Below are positions 1-11,990 of a stretch of DNA of 64,000 nt, piece by piece (within the stretch, counting starts at the first letter, position 1; the number at the start of each line of letters is the position of its first letter). The stretch spans positions 34,331,001-34,395,000 of the forward strand of contig NC_091677.1 of assembly GCF_042453785.1 (NCBI RefSeq), in the 5' to 3' direction. The position numbers and the translations under genes were made by a program. Source of the stretch: Malus domestica (taxonomy: Eukaryota > Streptophyta > Magnoliopsida > Rosales > Rosaceae). Under the pieces are notes generated by a model. That model searched no databases. It was given only the letters and a program-made list of their open reading frames with translations, and was not told the DNA's origin.

Positions 1-2333
1 ATGACTACTTTCTCAAAATCGAAGAGAGGGTAAAGGAACAGTACCATTGCTGGATAATTGGAAAGTCCCTATGTGTCAACCTTTGTGCTTCGTGGCAAGG
101 TAGACTAGCAAACATGTCCAACCTTTACTCACATTCGAGACAACACTCCCAACAAGATTGCTTGCTCCAAAATCGAAGAGGCACCGCCCTCCGAATCTCG
201 AGAGCCAGACTCCCAACATGATTACTTCCTCAAAAATCGAAGAGACACTGCTCTCCGAATCTCGAGAGTCAGACCCCCAACATGATTGCTTTCTCAAAAA
301 TCGAAGAGGCATCGTTCTCCGAATCTCGAGAGCCAGATACCACAGACCACTTTTTCAAAGTGCTCTGACAGAGTTAAAACATGTGAAACTGGCAGCTCCC
401 ACTACCGTGCTATGACCAAGCAGGGTAAAGGAATAGTATTACTACTTGTTGTTAGGGAGACTCCTATATATGTCGACCTCCATCCCCAACGGACAGGCAG
501 ACCTGCAAAAATGCTCAACCCTTCATCATATCTGAGAGGGCACTCCCAACAAAGCCTTTCGAAATATTCAGCTTTCTTTCCCCCCGATAATACCTCTGCA
601 AACAAGCTATACTAGAGCAAGAATATCTCATATCATCAGGGTTAAAAGCAAGAGTATCCCATATCATGCTTTTTCCCTGTTTTTTCTTTTGGCCTTGTTT
701 TTACCTGCAAGACAAGGAGAAAGAGAGCAATCAGTCAGCACTTGGAATCAAGCTTCCAGCCAGGAACTGACTGCCTGGAACCCCTTACCTGATTACTTAC
801 CTGGCATTGCTCTCGAGTACTCATCTTCAACATCTTATGTTTCCAGGGAAGATTCCGCATCTGCTTGAGGAACAGATAGGGCAAGTGCGAAGGATACAAG
901 GAAGCATGTGGAGACAAGCGTAACAGCACACGTGCCGATACATCCATTACTCTGTCAAAAGCAAAAGTATCCCATATCAGCAGGGTGGAACGTACTCTAG
1001 ATTTGATGGACTTGTTTTGACCCTCAAATTCTTCAGTCGGCCTTATACTCTGGAGGAAACCAGAAAACCCTCCAGCTCAGTTCAAGAATAAGCCTGTGGA
1101 AAGTTACTTCTTCAAAAGCAAAAGTATCTCATATCATCTCTTCTCATTTTTCTTCTCTTTATCCTTCATGCTGCTGCAAGATGGGGAGAAGGTGAACAAT
1201 CAGTCGGAGCTCTGATTGCTTACCTTGTCTGTCACCTCTTTCAGCAGACCCCCTAGCTCGGCGACTTGGGGGACTCCTACTACATGGTTTGTATCGCGCT
1301 TGACCAAGCCTGAAACTACAAGTAAGCTTCAAGTGAAATTGATACATTACCTTGTGCATCTCCACCAGTTAAAGATACCACCCCTGGATGGAGGAAGAGT
1401 ACTTCCAGAGAAGATGCCACATCTACCTATGAGACAGATAAGGCAAGTCAAGACGACACCACACTCCGATACTTAGAAGTTTCGTGATTACGAGATCATT
1501 CTCCCACAATATTTCCTAATGTCATTTGTACTAAATCATTCACTCGTACTCACTAAAGGAGAGCTTGAACCTATGTACTTGTGTAAACCCTTCACAATTA
1601 ATGAGAACTCTTCTATTTCGTGGACGTAGCCAATCTGGGTGAACCACGTACATCTTGTGTTTGCTTTCCTATCTCTATCCATTTATATACTTATCCACAC
1701 TAATGACCGGAGCAATCTAGCGAAGATCACAAAAAGTGACCGTTTTCGTTACCTATGATCTATCTTGCAAGAGAACGGAGAATTAGATGGAGATCTCAAC
1801 CATAGAATACGAGCTGGATGGAAAGAGTGCATCCGGCGTGTTGTGTGACCGTCGTAGGCCACTGAAGCTCAAGGGAAAATTTTATAGGACGGCAATAAGG
1901 CCAGCGATGTTGTATGGCAGAGAATGTTGGGTGGTGAAGCATCAACACGTACACAAAATGGGTGTAGCGGAGATGAGGATGCTTCGTGGGATGTGTGGGC
2001 ACACGAGAAAGGATAAGATTGGGAATGAGGATATCCGAGGTACAGTAGGAGTAGCCGAAATTGTAGGAAAGATGAGAGAAGATCGGCTCTGGTGATTTGG
2101 ACATGTGCAAAGAAGGCCGACTGACGCTCCGGTTCGAAGATGTGACTACGGGACAGAGGTTCAGGGCCGAAGGGGTAGAGGAAGACCTAGGAAAACTTTG
2201 GAAGAGACTCTAAGAAAAGACTTAGAGTACTTGGATCTAACGGAGGACATGACACAAAACCGAGCGCAATGGCGTTCTAGGATTCATATAGCCGACCCCA
2301 CTTAGTGGGAAAAGGCTTTGTTGTTGTTGTTTG
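1..2333 (+). mobile_element. Composite repeat with RTE LINE tail, left copy (cut by window edge)
   Basis: This stretch is nearly identical, in reverse complement, to about 30406-32736. It has two parts: about 1.73 kb of non-LINE sequence (1-1732), then the 3' end of an RTE-type LINE (1733-2333) ending in a (TTG)n run. The non-LINE part holds repeated motifs built around CTCGAGATTCGGAG (about 130-345) and, on the minus strand, intron-like GTAAGT...TTGCAG pairs. The same junction between the two parts occurs in the right copy, so the two parts moved as one unit. The 5' end lies outside the window. It sits in the last intron of the PTI1-like gene, with the LINE tail in the sense direction of that gene. 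Confidence 0.8.
1733..2333 (+). pseudogene. RTE-type LINE 3' end (RT C-terminal region and tail)
   Basis: Frames here encode the C-terminal part of a plant RTE reverse-transcriptase protein, recognisable by [18 protein letters not shown] and by [20 protein letters not shown], matching the longer copy at 35484-37082. The frame is broken by stops (for example the TGA near 2093), so it is a remnant. The 3' end runs through ...CCCCACTTAGTGGG into a short TTG microsatellite at 2319-2333, the kind of simple-repeat tail that RTE elements carry. The homology to the LINE begins abruptly at about 1733. Confidence 0.8.
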
Positions 2334-2477
2334 TATTGGCACGAGGGTGGTGTTGCTGAACATCTATCTTTTCCATTTCTCCCCATACATTTGTGTGTCA
2401 GCATACCACAATATTACTAATACTGATTATGCGATCAAACATCTATAACTGAATGGTTTTTTCTGTCTTGATTATAG

Positions 2478-2609
2478 ATGGCTGCAGTTGCTGCCCTGTG
2501 CGTGCAATATGAGGCCGATTTCCGCCCAAACATGAGCATTGTTGTCAAAGCCCTCCAACCCCTGTTAAATGCTCGGCATGGACCCGCCGGTGAATCACCA
2601 AACTTGTGA
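2478..2609 (+). CDS. PTI1-like protein kinase, last exon only
   Basis: This is a terminal exon preceded by a clear acceptor (TTGATTATAG) and ending in TGA at 2607-2609. The 43 residues ([17 protein letters not shown]..., ending ...GPAGESPNL) match the C-terminal end of plant PTI1-like serine/threonine (often called tyrosine) kinases, namely kinase subdomain XI with the invariant Arg in the ADFRPNM stretch. In the family this receptor-like cytoplasmic kinase acts downstream of defence and stress kinases, including Pto and OXI1. The first ATG of the exon is internal to the protein, not the start. The upstream exons lie to the left of the window, because the composite repeat at 1-2333 fills the preceding intron. 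Family assignment rests on recognising the C-terminal motif. Confidence 0.75.
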   Translation: MAAVAALCVQYEADFRPNMSIVVKALQPLLNARHGPAGESPNL

Positions 2610-4510
2610 ATCTCCCAATCTCCGTGTCTCTCTCTTTGCCTCTATAGGTGTGTCATGTGTGCATGTATGAGTAAATCAGCATGCAATTATTGTAACTAAG
2701 GCAGTGTGTTCAGAGGGTGGTGGTATATTGTTTGCACAATGTTCTATATGCTTCATTTTCTTCTTTTTTCCTCTTTTCGACAGTTGTGTACCATATTGCT
2801 TCATTATTTGCGGTGTATTTGATTTGTTCATAATGCAAGGGGGTATTTTTCTCTTAGCGGACGTTATCGTTTCTCATTTGATGCTTTCAGCAAATTTATA
2901 CAAGTGAAAAGAGAGCTTCTATGTTGATCTGTGTGTCAGAAGAACATGTGTACTCAGTAAGGTGAGGGCATTTGGTCATAGCAACATCTCCGCCGCCTAC
3001 GAGAGCCGAATCTGAAAAAGCTCATAACCTGTCACAGTCCGGACACAGGGTTGGTAGAAATTCTCGAACTTAGAATATGAGCTAAATTTAAAGTAAATAG
3101 CTATATAACACTTTACTTTTTATCTAAATCGTTCTAATCCTTTGTACTCTCTTGATTGTCTGATAACCTGCATAAACAATGGAGAGATGAACTTCAACAA
3201 TTTAATAGGGACATAATCTTACCATACTAAATTGACATTATTTAATCAAGTATCATGGCATCATACAATCAAATATCAAATTATTATCGATAGCAATGCA
3301 GAGTGCAATTAGTGACTGATCTAAGATTTTAAACTCGGAAGTCTCAATAATAAAAAAAATAAAAAAAATTTAGACAAAAACAACTGAAAAGTTAAATGAT
3401 AATACATTTTCATTCATAAATCATACTCAAAATAACCTTACAAGCTACAAATCCTAATAAAGTCGTCCATGACAAAATTTCATAGTCTAAAAATGTTTTG
3501 AAGCTACATGAATTTACAAGATCATTTGGAAGGAGCTATTAGCTTGAGATTTTTTGGAGCATTTTCCAACACAAAGGCCTTTATTTGCTCATCATGATCC
3601 ACAAGGAATTGTAAGAGCTCTAAATAGCTCTCCCCCTATGATTCGAAGTATTCCTTTCATCATGGCCACAAAAAAGAAAGCCTTGTCACAACAAGAACTT
3701 AGTGCAATATATTGATGCATTCAAGCAAAGATGATAGTTCATACACTCTTCTTCCAATTGTTTGATCACAATTGCTTTAATATGTGTCTTTTGATTCATT
3801 AGATAATTAGTCGTTTCTCTAGCTGTATTGTGGACGCTACAATAGGACCAACATGTTTGTCAAAACATCTTCTTGCATTCTTCCAATTCTTGAAGCCTAT
3901 CAATAGGACCAACGTGTTTTGGGCCAAATCATTTAAAAAAAAAAAATTCTTTTCTTCTTCACGGTCGTCTTCTCTGTGAAGACGCCACTGCTGAGCTTGA
4001 ACACAAATCCAAAGGACCAGCTTTCGACTTCAAGAGGTCCTTGGGAAATTTCAATCAAGGATTTCAGATCACCAAGGGGTCCTGGGACCACCTAGGTCCC
4101 TCTATAGACCCACCACTAAGTGCAATGCAAATTCTTCATCTATATTTGTTAATTTGTATAACTAAACACCCAGGTCACGCACGTTCCATTCTGTGCTTAT
4201 ATTATTTGACCATGAGTGACTAATTATACGAACTAACCCCCGTACCATTTGTTAGTTATCTTGCCTAACTCTTTGTTGCCAGTCCCGGATTATCCAATAA
4301 AAACCATTTGCGCTTTCAAGCTGATTTGAGATATGATACTAACCAAAAGTTAAACTTAACTACACAAGAATTTATGACCGGGTCATGACATAACTGCAAG
4401 CTCAAGCTTGGCTCTGATATTTTTTTCAAGCTCGTGTTCGGCTCGTTTGTAAACTAGACATGAGCTTTTGATTTTCATTAAAACAAGTTTGAACTTATGT
4501 TTAGTTCGAC
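2610..4510. other. 3' UTR of the PTI1-like gene, then intergenic DNA
   Basis: The first 250-300 bases are T-rich and probably the 3' UTR of the kinase gene. The rest is AT-rich. I see no coding signal and no clear repeat ends; the short ORF at 4041-4223 resembles nothing I know. Confidence 0.5.
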
Positions 4511-4513
4511 TTA

Positions 4514-6360
4514 GGGGGTGTAGTCAACTTAGGATTTGAAAGGATTTTAATAGATTTTTTTTAAGTGATGGATTTCATAGGATTATGAGACTTCTACAAA
4601 ATCCATATAGATTTTGGAATACTTGAGAAGATTTATATAACATATTTCTGTAGATTTTGATAGATTTTACAGCGTTGAATCTTGATCGTCAAATAAATCA
4701 AATGGTGATAAATGTATTTAAGTCATGAATCCACCAAAATAAAGCTGAAATAAAAAATCAAGATTATCACGTAAACCCAACTACTTAAAAGTCTCCAGCC
4801 GCACCCCTTTCCAATCCTATTTCCTCCCCCACTTAATTATTCTCTCTTTTCCGTTCCAGCTAACCTCTCTCCTCCAATCCTTTTTTTATTTGTCAATACT
4901 CCTCTAATCTTTTTTTTCGCGACTTTCTTTTACTCCTCTTCATTCACAACCCAATTCCAATTCCCCTTCTCTGCCATGAAGAAAAAAATTGCACAAAATT
5001 GCAAAAAGAATTGTAGAAAAATTGCAATGATAAAAGAAAAAATTGCAGAGATGAAGGAAGAAGATAAAGTGTGAGAGGAAGAGGGAGAGGTTCTTGGGTT
5101 TGAAATCCCAAGGTGTGAGGTAGGATTATATTTTATCTTAGTTATATATAGGGGTGAAAAAAAATTCTCAAAAATTCCAAACCAAACCGAAAAATCCTAA
5201 ACCGAAACTATCTTGAATTTTGATAATCCCATACCAAAAAATACCAAAATATTCGGTATGAGATTGGTTTCCAGATTTCATTTTTTCAGTATTCCCGAAA
5301 TTCTGAAGTTTTGAGACCTTCTTTTGCTTTTGGTTTTGGTTCCTACTTTCCAGCACTACATTTGCAAAGAAAAAATTAAATAAAAAGAAGCCCTTCGGTC
5401 CCACTAGCAAAGGCACAAAAATAAAATAAAATGGAAAAGGCATGTGATGGTGATGCCTTGTCTGTTTGGGAGAAAAGCACAAAGCTTTTGTTTTGGTTTT
5501 GATTCTTGAGGCAGTGAGAGAAGCAGTCTTCGTGTTGCGAAGCAGAGATAGGAAGAAGCTCTCGCGTCTCTGGCCTCGACCCATTTCCCTCTCTATCCTC
5601 TTTGAAGCTCTCTCGTCTCTGGGTTATGAATCCTCAGCACTGCGCATGCACGATTTATAACCCACAACAAATAATTCCATTTCATGATCACTGAAGTTCG
5701 AGAGAAAAAGATTGGATTTTTGCATGTGGGTTCTGAAGGATTTGTGCAGAAACGGCATAAGAAGATGTGATTGTGGAGAGGAGTGGGTGTGGCCGTGTGG
5801 GATTGGGAGCGAGGTGGACTCGAAGTCGCCGCCATGGTCGTTGCTTACTGAGAATGGTGGAGGAGAAGGGTATTAAGATCTCTCAGGAGGCTTGTGAAGA
5901 AGCCAAGAGAGTTGATTCTCTTGATGCGGAAGCCGTGGAGATTGCTGGTGGTGGCGGCGTCTCGAACCGTACCGAAAAACCGAAAAACATTCGGGAATAC
6001 TGAAATTCGGGAAAGTCGAAATTTCGGATTGGTTTCGGTTGCTGAAATCTCATCCCGAATCTTTGCGGTTCGGTATTTGGTATATTGTTTTCGGTTCAGT
6101 ATCCCATACCGAGCCATCCTAGTTATATATACTTATTGCTCTTAAATCTCACAAAATCCACAACTTAATGAAATTCTACAAAATCTTTAAATTTTCAATA
6201 TACCTAGATTTGGATGGACATTAAAATTGATTATTAAAATCTTGATTGACTACACTCTGATTTGCATGGATTCTAAAAATCCTTTAAAATCCTTTGGTTG
6301 ACTACATTAGAAATTTTAAATCTTTTAAAATTCTTCTAAATTCGAGTTTGACTACACCTC
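4514..6360. mobile_element. PIF/Harbinger-type element with a nested hAT
   Basis: The ends are inverted: GGGGGTGTAGTCAA at the left and its near-complement TTGACTACACCTC at the right, each flanked by TTA (4511-4513 and 6361-6363). A TTA/TWA duplication with GGGGGTGT-like termini is typical of PIF/Harbinger elements. Subterminal sequence (GGATTTTAATAGATTTT type) is also repeated in inverted orientation. Without the inserted hAT (5149-6121) the element would be about 870 bp with no transposase, so it is a non-autonomous MITE-like copy. Confidence 0.75.
5149..6121. mobile_element. Non-autonomous hAT element
   Basis: Starts TAGGGGTG and ends CATCCTA, with a perfect 8-bp direct duplication GTTATATA on both sides (5141-5148 and 6122-6129). 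The 8-bp duplication and TAGGG...CCTA-like termini identify hAT. Subterminal copies of CGGTTCGGT/ACCGAA-type motifs are present on both sides. The middle (about 5460-5970) is more GC-rich with open frames but no transposase motif. It may be captured host sequence; I cannot name its source. Confidence 0.8.
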
Positions 6361-6363
6361 TTA

Positions 6364-6816
6364 ATTTTCAATAAAACCTAATAAAACAAGTATTTCCTAA
6401 AAAAGAAAAGAAAAGAAACATACATATAAATACATTTATTGTTGGAAAATAAATACGTGTTGCAGTCATATTTAGAAGATGAATGTGATTGTGTAAATCC
6501 TGGTGTATCTAGGGATATCTTTGAATATTCCCTTTAGTAGTTAATATCTTATTATAGTTGTAATTCTAAAAGGGTAGGGATGTAACATATCCCACCACTA
6601 TAAATAAAGAAATAATGGGGTGATATAACACACATATCACAATTAAATCTCTATCTACTCGCTCTTATTGCCGTCAACCTTCCCTCTCTATTCTCTTAGA
6701 ATAGTTTAGTCAAATAGGCCTACAACATACTGAAAATTGTAATGAAGAGAAGAAAGTAGCTTTGAAAAAGTTAAAAAAAAAATAAAGGATACGAAAAAAG
6801 GCGTGAGTCATGTATT
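6364..6816. other. Intergenic DNA
   Basis: AT-rich sequence between two MITEs. No coding or structural signal was seen. Confidence 0.4.
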
Positions 6817-7048
6817 GGAAAAGGATTCTCGCCGGATATTTTTTTTAGGAATCCTAGAAATCTCGTAATCATGATCGTTCATCGTACATTGTGCGGTCAT
6901 AAATCATTTCAAAATTTAAAATTTAAAATTAAATATAAATAATACCTAACAAAAATTAACCGCATAATATACGATGAACGGTTACGATTATAAAATCTCT
7001 ATAATCTCCAAAAAAAAAATCTGGTGAGGAAAAGCAGGATCCTTTTCC
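6817..7048. mobile_element. MITE (long inverted repeat)
   Basis: GGAAAAGGAT at the left pairs with ATCCTTTTCC at the right. The inverted similarity extends inward through the CGTTCATCGTA and TACGATGAACG stretches almost to the centre, so the RNA or DNA would fold into one long hairpin. A 7-bp direct repeat CATGTAT flanks it (6809-6815 and 7050-7056). The superfamily is unclear; there is no coding content. Confidence 0.65.
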
Positions 7049-7586
7049 CCATGTATAGGGTATTTCTTTATGGATTTGTAGTGGCCTAGTGGTCATAGAA
7101 TCACTAACCCCAATCTTTCGGCATTAACTAGGGTCAGGAGATAGACTCATTCTTTTTCTTTTCATTTTTTTCTTGGTCAAAGTCATCTTGCCCAGTTTCG
7201 ACGTTAGAAATTGTGAATCTGCGCCACCACCCACCCACCTAACTAGTTACTAGTCTCAACAAGGGAATGTTATCCCCACTACAACCAGGAAATATAGTGT
7301 TAAAAGACAAAAGTATCCCACAACTCGCGTTACCGTTAGGCCTGCTTGCATAAGGAGGGCTAAAATAGGAAAATCACTGACCCCTACCCCACCGTGGTCG
7401 TGGCGGTGCAGGATAGTATTTAAGTATGCGAGTGGGAGAGAATCAAAGTAGAAGGTAAAGAAAAACAAGTAGCGAATCAATCCACCGGATTTCCATTTCC
7501 ATTTCCATTCGGTGTTTATGTTTTGAAGAACCGATCGTCTTCGTTCGTCAGTAATCGTCAGATCTCCATTTTTTTAGAGAGCGCCA
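7049..7586. other. Promoter and 5' UTR region of the NYN gene
   Basis: About 540 bp between the MITE and the start codon. It contains a TTTCCATTTCCATTTCCATT run at about 7490-7509, probably 5' UTR. I cannot place a convincing TATA box. Confidence 0.4.
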
Positions 7587-10151
7587 ATGCCTGTGGATGT
7601 GAACGGAAGCAGCACGGCGTCGGGGGCCGCCTCCATGGGTATGGCGGAGGCGCAGTACCAGAAGGCCAAAACGTCCGTGTGGTGGGACATAGAGAACTGC
7701 CAGGTTCCCAAGGTCTGCGATGTCCACGCCATCGCCCAGAACATCAGTTCCGCCCTCGTGAATATGAATTATTGTGGACCCGTCTCCATCAGCGCCTACG
7801 GCGACACGCATGGCATCCCTGCTTCAGTTCAGCAAGCCCTCTCCAGCACCGGCATCGCACTCAACCACGTCCCCGCCGGTACTTTTTTTTTTTAATTATA
7901 AATATTATTATTATTATTTTGAATTTTGTATTTTCTTGGCCTGCTGCTGTTATTTAATTTTCCGATTCGATAGCATCGAGAATTGATTTTTTTTTAATCT
8001 TTTTTAATTTGATGAGTGAAATTGATTGTGTCAAGTGTAATTTGATTGTAGTATAGTGATCTACTGATTTGCTTTGTCAATGATTTTTGTTAATCTTGTC
8101 AGTCCTCAATTTGAAATAGCAAACTGAATCAATATGGTGCTGTTTTTGGGTAATTCATAAATTGCTTCAGTTTAGCAACTAGTTGTTTTGTTTATACCTC
8201 AAGTGCTTGAATTTACGTTACAAGCTGTGTTTTTCATAGCAGATTGATCGTATGCTACCTCCTTTTTATGTTCTCGTATTCATTCTTGTTAATATGTTGA
8301 GATTATTGAATGTTTTGTTGTTGTTGTAATTGGTATTTTGTATGGTTTTTCTCTTCAAATGATTCATGATGGTAGTTAAGTTGTCATCGTCCTTAGCATC
8401 TTCGTTGACAGCTCATTGTCTCAAACAGGTGTGAAAGATGCAAGTGATAAGAAGATTCTAGTCGATATGTTGTTCTGGGCAGTAGATAACCCTGCACCAG
8501 CAAACTACCTGCTCATTTCTGGAGACAGGGATTTCTCCAATGCTCTACACCAGTTGCGCATGAGAAGATATAATATTCTTCTGGCACAACCACATAAGGC
8601 TTCCGCACCCCTCATCGCTGCAGCAAAAAGTGTATGGCTTTGGACGAGCCTCTCAGCTGGAGGGCCCCCACTTTCAAGCGGGGAATCATCTCAGCTTGCA
8701 AATGGTAACAATTCTTATAACTCTGAAATGCGGCAGCATTCCATGCCTGAAATAAACCCGCCTCCAGTTTATTTTGAACATCCTGTGGGAAATCAAAAGC
8801 CTTCTACCAACGGAAGGGCTGGTGATACTAAAAACAAGGGGAAAGTCAATCGGAAAAACCCAAATCAACCCTACACATCAAGAGTCTCAAGTATGCCAGT
8901 TGGGAACCAAGATGACAAGAATACTGATTACTCTTACCAGTCGGAACATACACAGGCAAATCAGTTTAAGAAAGCTCCACACGAATTATTTGGTTCTGGT
9001 GAGACTTCAGTCTCCACAAGTAGGTCCAGTCCCGTTTTCTTCCATGGAAATTCTGATCCTTCAGGCGGTAATGGCAATAATTTCCTAGGTCAACCAAATC
9101 AGTATCCTCCTTCTTCGAGGCCAAACAACTTCCACATGCAACCTAATTATTTTGGACCAGATACTATGCTCCCTCCTGATTCTCATAGTCATAGTTTTCG
9201 ACCCATTCCTCCCAGACCTGATGGCCCTAGATTTTCTTCAGCCCCACCTACAAATGTGCCTGACATGAGTAACCTAAATATCCGTGAGTATAACAACTAT
9301 GCTCAAAATCCACAAAGGTTCCCTCATCGAAATGGGGAAGAGTTTAGAAGACCAAGGTCTAGCGATTCACTGAATTCAGCTAGCTTAAATGTGCCTCATA
9401 AAGGCCATCATATGCAGAGTGGCCAGGTGTTTCATCATGATTCCATGAACAACAGATATCCTCATGGTTCTGAGTATCAGCCTCCTCAATCCTCCCCTGC
9501 TGTTGGAAACAACATACCTGGTAATGGTACTTGGGGAGCTCAAGGCTGCACACCACCATCTGAACATGTTCAAGGCCTTATTGGCGTTATTTTACTATCT
9601 TTGAACACCCTGAAAGTTGAAAAAATTATGCCGACTGAAGCAAACATTATCGATTGCATTCGTTATGGTGATCTGAAACACCGCAATACCGATGTAAGGA
9701 AGGCCTTGGATTACGCAATAGAGCAACATATGGTAGTGAAGCAGAGACTGGGTGCACTTCAGTTTTATGTTGGTAAGAATGAGAAATTATGGAAGTGTGT
9801 GAACCCTATAGGGGGCAATCTTAATCATTACTCTAAAGCAACATGGGATCGGATACAGAACTTTCTGAGTTCCTCAGATGGACGATCGGCATTAATGGCT
9901 TCTCAATGCAGGTATGTTTACAGTAGAATATTCAGCTACTTATGCTTCCTCTACTGTTGAGTTTTGAAAATAAGCTTTGATCATCTTATTTCCTCTACAG
10001 ATATGAGGCAGCTATTATTTTGAGAAAAGCATGCTCAGAAGAGCTTGCTTTGGGCAGTGTACTTCAGATCTTGAATATGGTAGTCAGCATGAAGAAATGG
10101 ATCATTCATCATCAATCTGGATGGCAACCGATTACTATTACCCTAGACTAA
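7587..10151 (+). CDS. NYN-domain endonuclease-like protein (limkain b1/MARF1-like)
   Basis: Three exons: 7587-7878, 8429-9911 and 10001-10151; introns are GT-AG and the phases join (292+1483+151 nt), giving 641 residues. The N-terminal NYN (PIN-like) domain spans residues about 25-185 and is split by intron 1. It shows the acidic motif [11 protein letters not shown] and, in exon 2, [14 protein letters not shown], which carry the metal-binding aspartates of the fold. A long Asn/Gln/Pro/Ser-rich, probably disordered linker follows. The C-terminal part (from [11 protein letters not shown]) is a conserved helical, winged-helix-like segment seen in plant members. The family is linked to RNA cleavage or turnover; in plants most members are only annotated as putative endonucleases. 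The ATG was chosen because it opens directly onto the NYN domain. Confidence 0.85.
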
Positions 10152-11899
10152 AGCTGAAACAACTGCCGAAACTGGTAGTTGTTTTAGTCAACAACACTCT
10201 AAATTGCAGAGAAGTGGCTTTAAGATGGTTACATCTGCAACAATATTATCAGTTTATCGGACCTTGACCAACTGGGTTTACTTTTGAAACAAAATACAGT
10301 TACTAGAGTATCTAAAAAACTAGGGGGATGGAAACCTTTACATTGTGATCCAAGTCATCCCCTGCCCCTGCCCCGCCCCTCGGCTTCTCCTTTTTTATTT
10401 CTTGTTCTTGTTCTTCTTCCGTTTCTTTTTCTTTTTCTTTTGTCCTCTCTGGGGTACTTTAGGAGCTTCTAAGGAATAGGTAAAAATGCTTCTAACACAA
10501 GACCTATTATGCTATCAAAGTTCTTGCGAGCTGCCTATTTGAGAAGTTGATTGTACCAGCATTGTGAGGCTTTTTGTCCATTACAAATCAATGGATCGTT
10601 CTGCCTAAACCCTTCCTTGTAAGTGACGAAGTATATCAGGAACAGCATCTGGAAGTGGTAGTATCATGTTTCAGCATATGAGTGCATATGCAAGATTATA
10701 TAGCTGTGGATAAGTTTGAGCATGTTTTACAATGATCAGGGATTACGGGATTATGTTCTGGACATTATTATTCAACTGTCCGTGCTGATGAGCTCCATTG
10801 AAGACTGTCATTATCAGGTACGTAAAACCAAGTGGATGTGGTTCGATGTTGTACTGGACATTATTAGTTGATGCGAAGACACGTTGGCAGTGGAAGAAAG
10901 ATTGAAGCAACTTCGGACATTGGAACAGCAATTGGAAGTGTGCACATTTAAGAAAGTGTCTTGGGTTCAGAAGGATGCCAAGGTAAGCCATACGTACCTG
11001 CAATTGCATGCACGTAGGAGGGATGCGATTTCTGGAACCTGGTATGGCAATAATATACATGCTTGGATGTTGCAGAGAACGCAAAATTTAGATCGTATCC
11101 TATGCGACGCTGTATGTTTTGAAATATATTCTAGGAGAATAGAGTTGTATAATATAACTACTTGTGTTCATCCTTTATGTTTGTTGTCTGCAACTCGAGC
11201 TTTCATTCGTTGGAGTTCAGACTGAACTGTTAAGTTTGGATTGCTCCTGGAGCTCAACTCAGAAATAATGCTGTGTTAAATATGTGTAAGCCCCCATGAT
11301 TTCGGTTTGGTTCCCTTTGTAGATTTGATCATATCAACTGAGTTTTCGCCGGAAAATTGCTGTGCCGGTAGCTTGGACTTGTATCTTTAAACCTAAGATT
11401 GTGGCTCAAGTTAGGGACCCATGAGTCTCTCCTGGCTTCGTCCCTCACGAATCACAAGTACGTCGGAGAAATTGTGTACTATAATGTTTTAGTGATATGG
11501 CGACAAGTTAACGTGTGGTAAGAACGTGACGTATGAAGGTGTTTAGTGGCAAGGTGTTACCATATCTTTAGCCTTAAACTACATCATTGGCCCACAAAGT
11601 TTAGTAATTTGAAGTTTAGTAATTTTAGTGGAGTCATGCCACACAATTGTATTGTAAGCAGCTATGTATTACATAACTAATTTTAACAGTTGCAAACCAA
11701 ATTATGTGTCATCAATAAGAAATAAGCATGTTAATCAACGTTCAAGTAATAACCAATCATTAATAACCATATCATTTGGTTTTAAAAGTTTGGTCTCCTT
11801 AGCATTATCCCCCAAGATATCATGAAATACATCTACAACCGTACTTTGTGGTTTAAAAATTTGGCTGTTTGCATGTCCAAGCTAAGATTGGTTGAGGCG
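10152..11899. other. 3' UTR of the NYN gene and intergenic DNA
   Basis: The sequence downstream of the stop at 10149-10151 is T-rich, with a long CT-rich stretch (about 10360-10450). The ORF at 10884-11225 has no recognisable family and lies in probable UTR or intergenic sequence. No other feature was seen. Confidence 0.4.
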
Positions 11900-11990
11900 G
11901 GTAATGACGGTTGCGTAGCTTACTTGGTAAAGAACTTCTTTAGTTTAGCCGTCGTGGATTGATTCTAGGTGGTTAACATGTGTACTCGAG
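11900..11990 (+). repeat. Possible tRNA-derived SINE head
   Basis: TAGCTTACTTGG (about 11916) resembles a pol III A box and GGATTGATTCT (about 11956) a B box, about 30 bp apart as in tRNA-derived SINEs. No tail or target duplication could be defined, so this is tentative. Confidence 0.3.

Noticed and set aside
5168..5584. 138-codon minus-strand ORF
   Set aside because: Located in the hAT element; low-complexity Phe/Lys-rich sequence without a known domain.
10884..11225. 113-codon ORF downstream of the NYN gene
   Set aside because: No family match, lies in probable UTR or spacer, and an ORF of similar length occurs on the opposite strand.
11900..11990. Functional tRNA gene
   Set aside because: A- and B-box-like sequences are present but a cloverleaf with acceptor stem could not be formed by eye.
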